Shown here: positions 12,901-19,197 of the stretch, in pieces
Position numbering within the stretch: the stretch's first letter is position 1
Layout of the letters: each line of letters starts with the position of its first letter
Source of the DNA: an uncultured Oscillospiraceae bacterium
GTDB taxonomy: Bacteria > Bacillota > Clostridia > Oscillospirales > Ruminococcaceae
DNA: 64,000 nt
Direction: 5' to 3'
Assembly: GCA_900539195.1 (NCBI GenBank)
Contig: UQBC01000002.1
Span: 65,306-129,305 of the forward strand
Position numbers and translations under genes: made by a program
The notes under the pieces: generated by a model
What the model was told of the DNA's origin: nothing
Database searches by the model: none
What the model saw: the letters and a program-made list of their open reading frames with translations, nothing else

Positions 12901-15370
12901 GGCGGGAGTTTCGATGAAGTCGGACGTTGTAACGGCTACGATAACCGAATGTGAGCATTCCGGAGGAGAGGCTACCTGCACCAAAAAGGCAAAGTGTGAA
13001 ATATGCGGTGCGGAGTATGGCGAAACTAAGCCACACAGCTATGCGCAAATAAAATTGCCTGAGTATCTTAAATCTGCGGCTACCTGCACTGCAAAGGCTG
13101 TATACTATACTTCCTGCACAGAATGCGGACGGTCAAGCGAGGGTACAGCCGATGAAGCAACATTCGAGTACGGAAACGCACTCGGTCACAAGTACGGTGA
13201 GTGGGTATCAAACGGTGACGGAACTCATACAAGAGTTTGCGCTAATGACAGCACACACACTGAAACAAAGGCTTGTCACGGCGGCAAGGCTACTTGCACG
13301 GCAAAGGCTATATGTGAGGTCTGCGGTAAGGCTTACGGCGAAATGAAGCCGCACAGCTATACGCATAAAAAGTCGCCTGAGTATCTTAAATCTGCGGCAA
13401 CCTGCACTGCAAAGGCTGTATATTATACGTCCTGCGCAGACTGTGGACTGTCAAGCAAGGGTACAGCCGATGAAGCAACATTCGAGTACGGAAATGCGCT
13501 CGGACACAAGTACGGTGAGTGGGTATCAAACGGTGACGGAACTCATTCAAGAGTCTGCGCTAATGACAGCACACACATCGAAACAAAGAATTGTCACGGC
13601 GGCAAGGCTACTTGCACGGCAAAGGCTATATGTGAGGTCTGCGGTAAGGCTTACGGCAAAATGACAGCCCACACATTCACGGCAAAGAGCACTGTTTCAA
13701 GATATCTTAAGAAAGCGGCTACCTGCACTGAAAAATCCGAATACTATGTATCGTGCGCAGGTTGCGGACTTTCAAGCAAGGGTACGAAGAGTGAGGCAAC
13801 TTTTGAAGGAAGCGCACTCGGACATTTGCTTACTCAGTGGAACGTTACAGACGCAAGCTGTACTGAAAGCGGTTCTGAGGAAAGACACTGCACCAGATGT
13901 GACTATAAACAGACGCAGATCATTCCTGCAAAGGGTCACACATTCGGTGAATGGAAGATAACAAAGAATGTCGGTTGCGTTACCGACGGAGAGCAAACCA
14001 GAGAGTGTACGGTATGCGGCAGTAAGGAAACTAAGGTCATTGCGGCAACAGGCGTACACGTTTATGGTGGATGGAAGGTGACAAAGGCACCGACCTGTAC
14101 AACAGCAGGAGTTAAGGAAAGAACCTGCACAGGTTGCAATGCAAAGGAAACAATGACATTGCAGGCAACAGGACACAAGTATACAACAAGCACCGTAAAG
14201 CCGACATATTCCGCAAAGGGATATACGCTTTATAAATGCTCTTTGTGCGGCAAATCATATAAGAGCAATTACACCAATATGCTTGTGCTGCCCTCTGTAA
14301 GCGGTCTGAAAGCAACATCAAGAACTGATAAATCAATAACCTTAGGCTGGAACAGAAACGCCAATGCCACCGGATATGTGATAGAGTATTATAACGGTGC
14401 CAAGTGGGTCAAGAAGTCCACAGTGACAAAGAACACAACCGTTAAGTATACTGTATCTTCGCTGAAACCGGGTACGGTAAACAAATTCAGAATAAGGGCG
14501 TATAAGGCAACAAATTACAGCGCATATTCCTATATCACTGTAAACACACTTCCGTCGGCTGTAAGCGGTTTCAAGACGGTATCAAAGACAAGTTCGACAT
14601 CTACGCTTAGATGGAACAAGAACACAAGCGCAGACGGATATATAATTGAACGTTATATCGTTAACAGGTGGATACAGACGCAGAAGGTTGTAGGAAGCGG
14701 CAATGTAAGCACAACCATAAAGAGCCTGACAGCCGGAAGCACAAACAAGCTCCGCATAAGAGCCTACAAGACAATCAACAAAAAGACGGAATACAGTTCG
14801 TATACTTATCTTAACGTCAGGACAAAGCCTGCCCAGATGACAGGACTTAAAGCAAAGAGTAAGACGAATAACACAGTTACACTGCAGTGGAACAAGAACG
14901 CTACAGCAGACAGTGTGTTTATTGAAAAGTATGACGGCTCAAAGTGGGTAAATGTAAAGAAGCTTTCAGCAGGCTTTACGACATACACGGTGTGCAAACT
15001 CAGCTCCGGCAGAACGTACCGCTTCCGTGTAAGAGCATACAGAGCGGGAGAGTACAGCGGTTATACCTATCTCAATGTAAATACAAGACCGTATACGACC
15101 ACCGGAATGAAGTCAAAGAGCGTTACCAAAAACTCTATAGTGCTTCAGTGGAACAAGAACACAAGTGCCGATGGTTACAGCATTGAAAAGTATGACGGCA
15201 AAAAGTGGGTACAGGTAAAGCGCTACACTTCAAACAAAAGCACGACCTACACAATCAAGGGTCTTAAGGCAAGAACGACTTATAAGTTCAGAATGAGAGC
15301 ATATAAGACGATAGGAAAAGTTAACGAGTACAGCGCATATACTTATTGCAATGTGACCACAGCAAAATAA
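965..15370 (+). CDS. Giant secreted modular Cys-rich protein with C-terminal Fn3 repeats
   Basis: 4801 residues with a classical signal peptide (basic MKKK, hydrophobic core, cleavage after SAFA near residue 28) and AGGAGG 6 nt before the ATG. Residues about 40-590 form a beta-rich region with W-x-W and TLTLNG motifs like surface carbohydrate-binding or beta-helical domains. From about 595 to 3990 there are some 13 modules, each opening with a header of the type C-x-H-(S/K)-D...G-x-C-x-x-C, followed by a D-x-L-x-D-C-L helix, a YVKIYxxI strand and VTVDLNGHKL, then Gly-rich beta-solenoid-like repeats (INGG, VSGG). Headers start near residues 595, 855, 1068, 1298, 1547, 1775 (degenerate), 1978, 2216, 2538, 2797, 3097, 3338 and 3668. 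Residues 3997-4430 are tandem CxxC-G...GH repeats. Four Fn3-like domains (about 90 residues each, KFRIRAYK signature) fill 4440-4801. No LPXTG, dockerin or SLH was found, so anchoring is unknown. A role as adhesin or glycan-binding surface fibre is inference. Confidence 0.85.
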   Translation: MKKKFVRLISAVLSAAMTLTAVPLSAFAEGEAHTHDGESNVITTPLDFREKTADESGDGWSWDHDTKTLTLNGVNIQATTEENMMSVVTVPDGTKIVLNGENTIVQTDTLESDTYVLSAVNNKEVNCDGTMTISGDGVLNAENRSTDSMARSLGGSIILNGGTVNATGTVKTNSLEIHNDGVLNANATTASFEGVAVNVSGGITVDGNGSLTAVGCANESTLNSAILLTSNFGDKISVSENGSITVPEGNAARVGIYYSGNNGDGMDAEISGGKVTAYGAKYGIYKVNLIMSGTGSVYTTGGSYAIGQTVPTIDKDEFVVKGSTEFKAEESAVTGEVKLNGGYYEIDGADAKTVVIKPDTSPRIILGNQIGIFKTEEYEIIEDMDMTDIKLKGTVYFDITLKNMSDEEFADARGYFGGDEPDLLASIIKTDYGWVCMVCDTEFSVTYDTDNTLTIKCGDIVSNTVQVKSNANRFNKVTQGDNTNRTVFYTNTSQEEKDNYKLVSTYTVDSESISYNWYSTNSAYSADELGAAVSGSNGEFKLADNIPAGNYVLYCDITYSDGDSTETVTEKFTFTYKECAHENGYSDGKCTNCGALCDHSDIDIGMGKCNKCERQFVATISTDGNAPTGYDTLADCLDSITADTGNYVKIYQDIGDTSATATLDTIDVKHNVMIDLNGHKLNNIKLGVNKLGVNKDVTLTLTGTAGSYVTQVYVRKGGGSFIIDSEANVEFNTIFVEDSARLAVNDGAKVTTEQLTVIASVADDGTTTTSVKLATGMKLGGLTYHRQNNSGALKLGNLLDVTRQALRREDNGNYLDLYKEYGSMGYSVALTVVEHTDADHKYSDGTGKCEECGKPCEHGGDINTDTGICSICGAVVSVALYTDKNGSLKYVDTDELDSLLNEYNGSGTIKLFKDYSKPSAQYDLYGELTIDLNGRQFKIRSITPCKSGKLTIKNSGNPVMLGCNVYPTNDASYAGGTLIIDGDVVLDTSIYVYDSSTVILKAGAYQAGLYARDSKTLYDMLGEGKAFFKTDGTLFNANVKEISSSETLTIKDHSHTYVDGECGCGYVCPHSDVNSETGKCNECEYQYAAVIVKDGAAASVYKETEMEAAFEAADSDANTGCTLRVYKNYTGSYKTLSGKFTLWIAEEANVGALTVSGDITVTGSKKNNSIYGDFNVADGGKLTFDENCGAKGTVSVGAGTFDCYCSIGITLNINDASSDVILHGGSFRKICYNGGGDRANAEILTLLAENRMFMKYPNAETIDGSKTLLKDGLATVFVTSHEDHSYDSTTGKCTICGKRCGHTDVDSKTGMCKTCQYEFVATLTVGDKVTGFDSLSDCLSKTSEDSENYVKIYKNIDDRTTINVNHTVTVDLNGHKLYYIELKVNNDNGAGNLTLTGSEDSYISQVDVCGGRTFKIDSYANINFETIFVEAGARFEVSYGANVTVNTLVVKESLKLYGRTTTSVRLATGMRIGTLMYELDRNSGSGNLLLYSLLGEGKALQYDNSGEYVDIYEKFTSKIIHDSFTVVDHYEHSYDKATGKCVCGYVCPHSDVDSKTGVCSICEYQLTAGISGVGTAKYFDNIDNAFTAALSAENNGCTLTLYKHCEITQNVEIGNTTVTVDVNGCSLGGEADISVNNGGVLYLKDSRKSTYYGCIDAPFSVNGGTLINGTADGGSSAADVLNLVINSAKCVEIYGGIFENVYIAHASGVALYGGRYNTICGEESNTPVNALLAKGYAFATLNSVTHLPESIVDGSAKTIGEGIRNVTVVAHEHRYNVETGKCPCGVCALAIFTETTQSSETYTFIESETQFKNIAENEADGVLKLTGDVDCIVKGIIINGNKTIDMNGHTLNVSVGTEEISAVAVYGNVTFENSGSSRAVINATGVYSYGMVTVNGDIEFDTFATFEDGDALINAGVFKSIYVQGRSVIEILGSGKALASESGEILNASVQQIYKAGDNIFVTAHPKHTYDDHGNCACGYKCLHDGEGQVDEDSANKVCSECGAKIYAKVTTADGKVKYFDDITEGLRYADKAENKGCVFTLVTTGGLENDITLSSGQFTITAIDDNYINAYTRKINIKGAEITVENCAFNCFVGLYSGSLTYPEGSTSVCINGISVFGGTLNISDGVSENFGANKFTISDTATDAKVTIGGGIYGEIKLGQYTFKDILASGTRLISVEYSQETDEIIATNELLYSIVSEQNTLGVDDDKDYRFVKCDHKNEDGSYAFNEGGICKYCNSEFAASVSYTADGGEKTELFSDICDAFDKANEIGTATITLYKNIENNEFTREITVTGNVTLNLNGKTLGGAGGTNMQVSDGGTLTVDGDGDLQMFINVNENSKSVINGGELTYVRVYEEGNAEIKGGVINYLEIYGNAKISGGKFNIIKTANGSLESVLADGYAYKKNGGSWLSIAERAEKEYNSSDNDGRPVNVEEAPIKSASIAWVGEEAPVIYRNGEKYLYVDITYELAVGSRGATYSDFVNGNNRIKDYNLYNKYMVHCYEIGKLAAKDGEVEYYIVLKCNGYEYKSNVLKLTLATCSHPKDSFSYENDGFVICGICDALIEAEVVDADGKSLGYADIESAIKLAQENEGSTVKLMSEGVSESVTVTGGRFTVDFNGKKVFYQFDVNGGDVTFTSSVKQADVETLISGIEVNGTDAKVTIDGKIKLGRVRTLSGTLTVNSTDGYIGELSIEGAKTDVDGARIGALRTFGGEAVIKNVTADSLAMFDNRSGGSEYNVSIVSGMFGSFTCENGSNYTLGRAIASGSVVSADSMNGITVYTYEAIQTMTSTYRIFVDKCNHKDKNGSYVLDGNPCPYCNEEIVATVSYTANGSEETDLFSDIYDAFAKANEIGTATVTLYKDITDDITDTIAVTGNVTLELNGKKLSTPGFDPYYTIEVKSGKLTVNGSGTIKCAVVRNGGDAEINGGIFSDFRIEDGGNAVINGGKFNSIKVSGEGRNVGQLLADGYAYKNFDGFWSTVAEREKRDIASVNVLEAPIKSATITAEDESPIIYRNGNNSVDYTANVTYSGNETLYVTGCLIDGTVIKEKTELLNGRCRLGSREVADVVAEDGEIQYYCIFTYDGYDYKSNVVTLTVATCQHPVESVKCDDNGCVCGICNRALPASVELSDGTLSYYENWNDAIGAAEESEGCTLKLLDYSGVNDGEIFDISKGRFTVDLNKNDGNTAFAFDVKGGDITFTASQEASSSLTGVTVSGENANVLIDSKATLNYLVVNSGKVSADGANIGAITINGGDTVINDVNADYLSMKADTTGGSGYNVSIVSGTFNIFTCENESNYTLGRAIASGSRVIGLNAIVGSGFKYAEIQSMTKANYLNVIKCDHKDANDSYALDGNLCPYCNEEIAATVSYTTANGGEMTDLFSDIYDAFAKANEVGTATITLYKDIENSELTRGINVTGNVTLALNGKKLGYSFVSLIIEVSDGGMLTVDGDGNMQMPIIVNENAKLTVNGGEIATVMIYKDGDAVIGGGFIEDLVVNGNAKLSGGKFYNLEIANGSLESILADGYAYKKDGGSWLSIAERAKEKYYSWNNEDKPVSVEEAPIKSATLSTEINKLYRNSNANPMLKFNLALAHGSNLNDSYVSKRYGINSYVSGDIIYSSLSALVKDAKLSADEIIDKAGNSVAAKIYFVVITDDGYEIKSNTVSIDLVDCDHSQVVDPTADKETAGNITEPTYCEICESKFNAKITKGDDVKYYNDLDEAAKDAQKSENEGCTLYPLYNKNGYGGQLVITEGNFTLKYAVRTAFSRPIIINGKAKLTVTGRCAVTAFENQDAFIVRGGDVTFDGLATGSNVTINGGNVTMTANNINCLTINGGNVSISSGGFAEIITNAPNKVIADYIDPGFWVQDRGTKEWIDIYSLNKATASSTNGLTVRLCPMQIIKPIDTVYYTNGYYPGDIPSLQISAVPWYSGEVDAKVAYQWIGIDENGNETEIEGATDRKLSLENLTTGRYYCRLTYSNATTAGVSMKSDVVTATITECEHSGGEATCTKKAKCEICGAEYGETKPHSYAQIKLPEYLKSAATCTAKAVYYTSCTECGRSSEGTADEATFEYGNALGHKYGEWVSNGDGTHTRVCANDSTHTETKACHGGKATCTAKAICEVCGKAYGEMKPHSYTHKKSPEYLKSAATCTAKAVYYTSCADCGLSSKGTADEATFEYGNALGHKYGEWVSNGDGTHSRVCANDSTHIETKNCHGGKATCTAKAICEVCGKAYGKMTAHTFTAKSTVSRYLKKAATCTEKSEYYVSCAGCGLSSKGTKSEATFEGSALGHLLTQWNVTDASCTESGSEERHCTRCDYKQTQIIPAKGHTFGEWKITKNVGCVTDGEQTRECTVCGSKETKVIAATGVHVYGGWKVTKAPTCTTAGVKERTCTGCNAKETMTLQATGHKYTTSTVKPTYSAKGYTLYKCSLCGKSYKSNYTNMLVLPSVSGLKATSRTDKSITLGWNRNANATGYVIEYYNGAKWVKKSTVTKNTTVKYTVSSLKPGTVNKFRIRAYKATNYSAYSYITVNTLPSAVSGFKTVSKTSSTSTLRWNKNTSADGYIIERYIVNRWIQTQKVVGSGNVSTTIKSLTAGSTNKLRIRAYKTINKKTEYSSYTYLNVRTKPAQMTGLKAKSKTNNTVTLQWNKNATADSVFIEKYDGSKWVNVKKLSAGFTTYTVCKLSSGRTYRFRVRAYRAGEYSGYTYLNVNTRPYTTTGMKSKSVTKNSIVLQWNKNTSADGYSIEKYDGKKWVQVKRYTSNKSTTYTIKGLKARTTYKFRMRAYKTIGKVNEYSAYTYCNVTTAK

Positions 15371-15381
15371 GGCATTATAAA

Positions 15382-15416
15382 AACAGCGGGCACCGGATTT
15401 AACCGGTGCCCGTTTT
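15382..15416. terminator. Terminator between giant gene and pnuC
   Basis: GGGCACCGG (15388-15396) pairs with CCGGTGCCC (15403-15411) around a 6-nt loop, followed by GTTTTCTG. It lies 17 nt after the giant gene. The A-rich left flank allows it to act on the minus strand too, where pnuC ends at 15430. Confidence 0.75.
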
Positions 15417-15429
15417 CTGTTATTAAGGA

Positions 15430-16128
15430 TTACTGCAATACAGCTTCTGCCTGCCGCTTTTTCATTGATTTCCAGCTTACAAATCCATATATGTCATTTG
15501 CAAGGAATATGACAAAGCAGGTGACAACCGAAAGGTAGCTGATATCGCTCATAGCGGCAAGCGACCACAGTATTATAAGTATTATATCGTTAGCGGCATA
15601 GGCTATGGCGAAGAAGTGGTTGCGGCGGAATGTGAGATAAACGGCAAGAAAACTTGTTGTGACGGATAAGGTGCTCGGAATCAGATTCGCCGTGTTGAAA
15701 AAGTCGAGTACGAAGTAGAAAACTACGGTAACAACGGCGGAGAGTATTAACATAAAGAGAACTTCGCCCCTGTGGATATGATTTACCTTAACCTCAGCCT
15801 TGCCCTTGGCAAAAGGGTTTCTTATCCAGCTTATAAAAGCGGCAAGCGCCATAGGACCTGTCATACAAAGATATGTTATCATTTCGCCGTAATACGCAAA
15901 CGAGTAGGAAATTATCGCATAGAGTATGCTGAAAACAACGCCGAGCGCCTGTCCTATGGGGTTGCCCTTGGCGTTGAGCAAAAGCGAGGTAGCGCCGATA
16001 AGCGACGCTATGACGGACAGTATCCCGTCCTTGCCGAATATGACCGCAGAGCCTGTTATCAGCACGACCGAACCTATCCATAGTATTTTTTCAAAGGTTG
16101 TGAAGTAGTTGTTCAGTTTTCTGAGCAT
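15430..16128 (-). CDS. pnuC: PnuC-family nicotinamide riboside/mononucleotide transporter
   Basis: A 232-residue polytopic membrane protein with about seven hydrophobic segments. It has PnuC family traits: an N-terminal motif GNPIGQALGVVFSILYAIISY, a W-I-R-N-P element before the central loop, and a C-terminal FLANDIYGFVSW segment matching the PnuC C-terminal ND-x-Y-G-x-x-x-W signature. Family members move nicotinamide riboside (or thiamine/riboflavin in PnuT/PnuX) down a gradient. The ATG at 16128 follows GGAGGATATA; upstream in-frame codons to 16209 fall in the hairpin leader and are rejected. A candidate attenuator in its leader suggests regulation by transcription termination. The exact substrate is not fixed by sequence. 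Confidence 0.85.
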   Translation of the reverse strand: MLRKLNNYFTTFEKILWIGSVVLITGSAVIFGKDGILSVIASLIGATSLLLNAKGNPIGQALGVVFSILYAIISYSFAYYGEMITYLCMTGPMALAAFISWIRNPFAKGKAEVKVNHIHRGEVLFMLILSAVVTVVFYFVLDFFNTANLIPSTLSVTTSFLAVYLTFRRNHFFAIAYAANDIILIILWSLAAMSDISYLSVVTCFVIFLANDIYGFVSWKSMKKRQAEAVLQ

Positions 16129-16152
16129 TATATCCTCCGTAAATTTACCGAA

Positions 16153-16204
16153 AAAGCACCGTGAGTACATCTTCAAAGACCTAACGATGTACTGACGGTG
16201 CTTT
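16153..16204 (-). promoter_or_regulatory. Terminator-like hairpin in the pnuC leader (candidate attenuator or riboswitch)
   Basis: AAAGCACCGT (16153-16162) pairs with ACGGTGCTTT (16195-16204), and AGTACATC (16164-16171) with GATGTACT (16186-16193), with one mismatch between the stems and a 14-nt loop: about 18 bp. Read on the minus strand it is followed by TTTTTC, an intrinsic terminator shape, 25 nt before the pnuC ATG and downstream of a strong promoter, so it lies inside the leader. I could not match it to a named riboswitch class. Confidence 0.6.
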
Positions 16205-16249
16205 CGCATCTCTACCCGGTGGCAGAATTATTGTATTGTTTGTATTGTT

Positions 16250-16278
16250 ATTTTAGCATAACGGTCGGGGGGTGTCAA
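16250..16278 (-). promoter_or_regulatory. Sigma-A promoter of pnuC
   Basis: Minus strand TTGACA (16273-16278), 17-nt spacer, TAAAAT (16250-16255). Start near 16243 gives a leader of about 115 nt that contains the hairpin at 16153-16204. Confidence 0.7.
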
Positions 16279-16295
16279 GGAGGATTCCGATTTAT

Positions 16296-17198
16296 TTATG
16301 TCTGTGTAACAAACGTTGCATTTCCGATTTTTTCGGGTACACTGAAAGTTGCGGTAGTCGGGATTTCATATGTTCCGCTGAAATTGCCTTTTTCAGCTTG
16401 CAAAGCAACATATTTGAGCATTTTGTTCTGAAGTGCGGTCATTTGTTCATCGGTGAGTGAGAAGCTGCCGTATATTTCGGTTCTTGCGGCAATTTCTTCT
16501 GCGGTTATGCCCGCTTCTTCAAGTTTATCCATGGTGTTGTTGTATATATACGCAGGTGTGTATATCAGATCGTTTTTCATAATTGAAGTATTGTATGTGA
16601 ATAAATTGAAGCATTTTTTCACATCGCCGGAGGCGATAGCTTCTATTTCTTCATCGGTGTATATCATATCTGCATATTTGGCATTCTCGCTTTCAGATGA
16701 AAGCTCAGTATAATATTTTTGAAGATCTTTCAATATTTCGTATACTTTATCATGATTCAATGAGTATTTTTTTACCACGTTCGGAAGATTCGGCATTTCG
16801 TTGATATTATAAGGTCTGTCTTTATTATCAACGGGATTGTCATTTTCTTCGCTCCATGTCATATACTCCTGAAATTCTTTTTCAGTGCATGATTCCTTAA
16901 CAAGATTTTCAAATTTCTGCGAAAACAATCCCAGTTTGGATATTTCCTGAGCACCGTAAAATGCAGATTGCTCATCACCGCCGCCGTTTTGCTTGATATC
17001 AAGTGCGGGCATTTTTTCTTCATATATATCCAATTTAGTTTCGCTTTTGCCTGAGTTCGAGGCTACTTCAACCTCAGAGGATTGAATAATATCAGAAGAG
17101 CTTTGTGATGTCTGCACTGTTGATTGGCAACCGCACATGGTTCCGAAAACAGTGAGCAACAGACCTGTGATAATGAGAGCTTGTAATGATTTTTTCAT
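16296..17198 (-). CDS. Lipoprotein of unknown function
   Basis: A 300-residue protein with a lipoprotein signal peptide (MKKS, hydrophobic stretch, then MCGCQST, with Cys24 as the likely lipid-modified residue) followed by a Ser/Thr/Gln-rich linker. The mature part is acidic, mostly helical by appearance, with motifs such as YTDEEIEAIASGD and TDEQMTALQNKM; I recognise no domain. AAGGAGG precedes the ATG. It starts 12 nt after the M23 peptidase gene, so the two form one transcript; the lipoprotein may act with that hydrolase at the membrane-wall interface. That role is inference from context only. Confidence 0.75.
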   Translation of the reverse strand: MKKSLQALIITGLLLTVFGTMCGCQSTVQTSQSSSDIIQSSEVEVASNSGKSETKLDIYEEKMPALDIKQNGGGDEQSAFYGAQEISKLGLFSQKFENLVKESCTEKEFQEYMTWSEENDNPVDNKDRPYNINEMPNLPNVVKKYSLNHDKVYEILKDLQKYYTELSSESENAKYADMIYTDEEIEAIASGDVKKCFNLFTYNTSIMKNDLIYTPAYIYNNTMDKLEEAGITAEEIAARTEIYGSFSLTDEQMTALQNKMLKYVALQAEKGNFSGTYEIPTTATFSVPEKIGNATFVTQT

Positions 17199-17210
17199 AA
17201 AATTACCTCC

Positions 17211-18152
17211 TTAATATGAATAGGTGAAATTGATGTTTTTGAAGAAAGTAAGCGGTTGAATGTAGTCCAAAGAGTTTAAGGATTTTTTAACATCATAGTG
17301 CAGATGCGAACCGTAAGCCTCTCCGGTACAACCAACTTTTCCGATATAGTCGCCGGCTTTTACTTTATCACCTTCTGCGAGATTGACAGAACCGTTTTTC
17401 ATATGCAGATATCTGACAACATAACCGTTGTCCTGTTTGATTCTGACAAAGACTCCTCTGCCGTTAGTTCTGTCATAGAAAGAATCTAACACTGTACCGC
17501 TATAGCTTGCGTAAACAGGATAGCCATCTACGTTGCCGTTTGCATCAATTATATCTACGCCATGATGTTCTGTGCCATCGTCATACTTTGGAAATCTCTG
17601 CGATATATGAGTTGCCATATAGGGTGACTTAAACATATAAGACCAGTTTGTGGTCGGCTTTTTATATCCGCATTTTGCGCAGATATTTTCATTTACACTG
17701 TTATATATATGACCATGTGCAGGTATCGGCATATATGTTACAAACGAACATCTTGTACAGTATATTTTTCTTTTTCCCTGAGTAGTACAATCAGGTGGTG
17801 TAACACAAGTGTCTTTGGTATTGTGCCCCAAAGCATCGGTATAATTATACTTTACAGTATAATCACAGCCTGATACTGTGCAGTAAGCAAGGGTATAACC
17901 TTTTACAGTACACTTTGGCGATACGACCTTAGATTTAGTATTGTGTCCTCTCGGATATATCATCACAGTGGATTTGTATCCGCACTTTTTGCATACTCTG
18001 TATTTAGAGCCTGTGGTGGTACACCCGGCGTTCTGAGTAATAACATACCCGCCAAATACGTGAGAGCATTCGGCATATACAGAATAGTTGGCGAAAATTG
18101 TACAATTGAACATTATTGCGAAAATCAAAATAGCTTTTAAAATATTTTTCAT
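17211..18152 (-). CDS. Secreted M23 (LytM-type) peptidase with N-terminal Cys-rich repeats
   Basis: 313 residues. A signal peptide (MKNILKAILIF..., cleaved near YAEC) leads into three or four Cys-rich repeats of the form C-T-x-x-G...C-x-x-C-G/S...GH between residues 28 and about 165. The C-terminal half is a LytM/M23 domain: HHGVDI near residue 197 (His and Asp zinc ligands), a YLHMKNGSV element and HLHYDV near residue 284 (HxH ligand motif). All expected zinc ligands are present, so it should cleave peptidoglycan cross-bridges, likely as a Zn endopeptidase. The Cys-rich repeats resemble those at residues 3997-4430 of the 4801-residue protein in this window. AAAGGAGG precedes the ATG. It is first in a two-gene operon with the lipoprotein. 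Confidence 0.88.
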   Translation of the reverse strand: MKNILKAILIFAIMFNCTIFANYSVYAECSHVFGGYVITQNAGCTTTGSKYRVCKKCGYKSTVMIYPRGHNTKSKVVSPKCTVKGYTLAYCTVSGCDYTVKYNYTDALGHNTKDTCVTPPDCTTQGKRKIYCTRCSFVTYMPIPAHGHIYNSVNENICAKCGYKKPTTNWSYMFKSPYMATHISQRFPKYDDGTEHHGVDIIDANGNVDGYPVYASYSGTVLDSFYDRTNGRGVFVRIKQDNGYVVRYLHMKNGSVNLAEGDKVKAGDYIGKVGCTGEAYGSHLHYDVKKSLNSLDYIQPLTFFKNINFTYSY

Positions 18153-18172
18153 AATAAACCTCCTTTATCTAT

Positions 18173-18200
18173 ATTATACTAATAAATTGCAATAAGTCAA
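18173..18200 (-). promoter_or_regulatory. Promoter of the M23 peptidase-lipoprotein operon
   Basis: Minus strand TTGACT (18195-18200), 16-nt spacer, TATAAT (18173-18178), with the start about 15 nt before the ribosome binding site. Confidence 0.65.
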
Positions 18201-18261
18201 TACAATTCAGGAAATTCGGTTAAACTTACAAAATATATGTCAAATTTTTAGATGAAATGTC

Positions 18262-18300
18262 AAAAACAGCCTGACGGATACCGATATCCGTCAGGCTGTT
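18262..18300 (-). terminator. Terminator of the ior-agu operon
   Basis: AACAGCCTGACGGATA (18265-18280) pairs perfectly with 18285-18300 around CCGA: a 16-bp stem. On the minus strand it is followed by a short T-run, 15 nt after the aguB stop. Confidence 0.85.
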
Positions 18301-18315
18301 ACATATGATTGATTT

Positions 18316-19197
18316 TTAATGTTCCATAATCTTTCCGTACAACTCGGGGCGGCGGTCACGGAACACGCCCCAGCTCTGACGCAGGTCACGGTTCTGCTCG
18401 TGGTCGATGACCGCTGTTATAACCGCCTCGTCCGTTCTGTCAGCCTCGGCAACTATCGCTCCCGTAGCATCGGTTATGAATGACGAGCCGTAGAAGGTCA
18501 GCGATGAGTCCTGATTCTGATTTTCGGGGGTGGGGTGAACGTACTCTGTACCTATTCTGTTTGCGGCGATAACGGGAACAAGGTTTGCCGCCGAATGACC
18601 CTGCATAGCCCTTCTCCAGTGGGGCATCGAGTCGCACTCCAGAATAGGCTCACTGCCGATAGCGGTGGGGTAAAGGAGCATATCTGCGCCCATAAGAGCC
18701 ATACAGCGTGCCGCCTCCGGAAACCACTGATCCCAGCATATGCCGACACCGATACAGCCGAACTTTGTATTCCATACCTTAAAGCCTGTGTCGCCCGGTG
18801 TGAAGTAGAACTTCTCCTGATAGAAATGGTCATCGGGAATGTGGCTCTTGCGGTATATTCCCATAAGCGAGCCGTCACAGTCTATCATAGCTATCGTATT
18901 GAAAAATGCGTTTCCGTGCTTTTCATAGAAGCTGACGGGGATAACCGTACCGGTTTCCTTTGCGACCTGCATAAAACGCTTTACGGCAGGATTTTCTTCG
19001 GTTTTGTCGGCAAGATAATAGTAATCGTAATTCTTCTCCTGACAAAAGTACGGAAGCTCGAACAGCTCGGGGAGAAGTATCACATTCGCTCCGTCCGATG
19101 CCGCCTGTCTTACCATACGCTCTGCCTTTGCTATATTTTCTTCACGGTCGTCACTGCAGCTCATCTGTACTGCCGCAACCTTGACATTACTTATCAT
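18316..19197 (-). CDS. aguB: N-carbamoylputrescine amidase
   Basis: A nitrilase-superfamily hydrolase of 293 residues that converts N-carbamoylputrescine to putrescine, CO2 and ammonia. The Glu-Lys-Cys triad is visible: LLPELFELPYF (Glu), YRKSHIPDD (Lys) and GVGICWDQWFPE (Cys). The specific phrases around the Cys and the FYFTPGDTGF motif are those of plant and bacterial AguB/CPA. The ATG at 19197 has AAAGGA 8 nt upstream; an in-frame start at 19218 lacks a good site. It overlaps the end of aguA by 11 nt, consistent with coupled translation. Together with AguA it makes putrescine from agmatine in the cytoplasm. Confidence 0.93.
   Translation of the reverse strand: MISNVKVAAVQMSCSDDREENIAKAERMVRQAASDGANVILLPELFELPYFCQEKNYDYYYLADKTEENPAVKRFMQVAKETGTVIPVSFYEKHGNAFFNTIAMIDCDGSLMGIYRKSHIPDDHFYQEKFYFTPGDTGFKVWNTKFGCIGVGICWDQWFPEAARCMALMGADMLLYPTAIGSEPILECDSMPHWRRAMQGHSAANLVPVIAANRIGTEYVHPTPENQNQDSSLTFYGSSFITDATGAIVAEADRTDEAVITAVIDHEQNRDLRQSWGVFRDRRPELYGKIMEH

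Noticed and set aside
13152..13664. Two similar plus-strand ORFs inside the giant gene
   Set aside because: They are out-of-frame products of the tandem Cys-rich repeats of the giant gene, similar only because that DNA is repeated.
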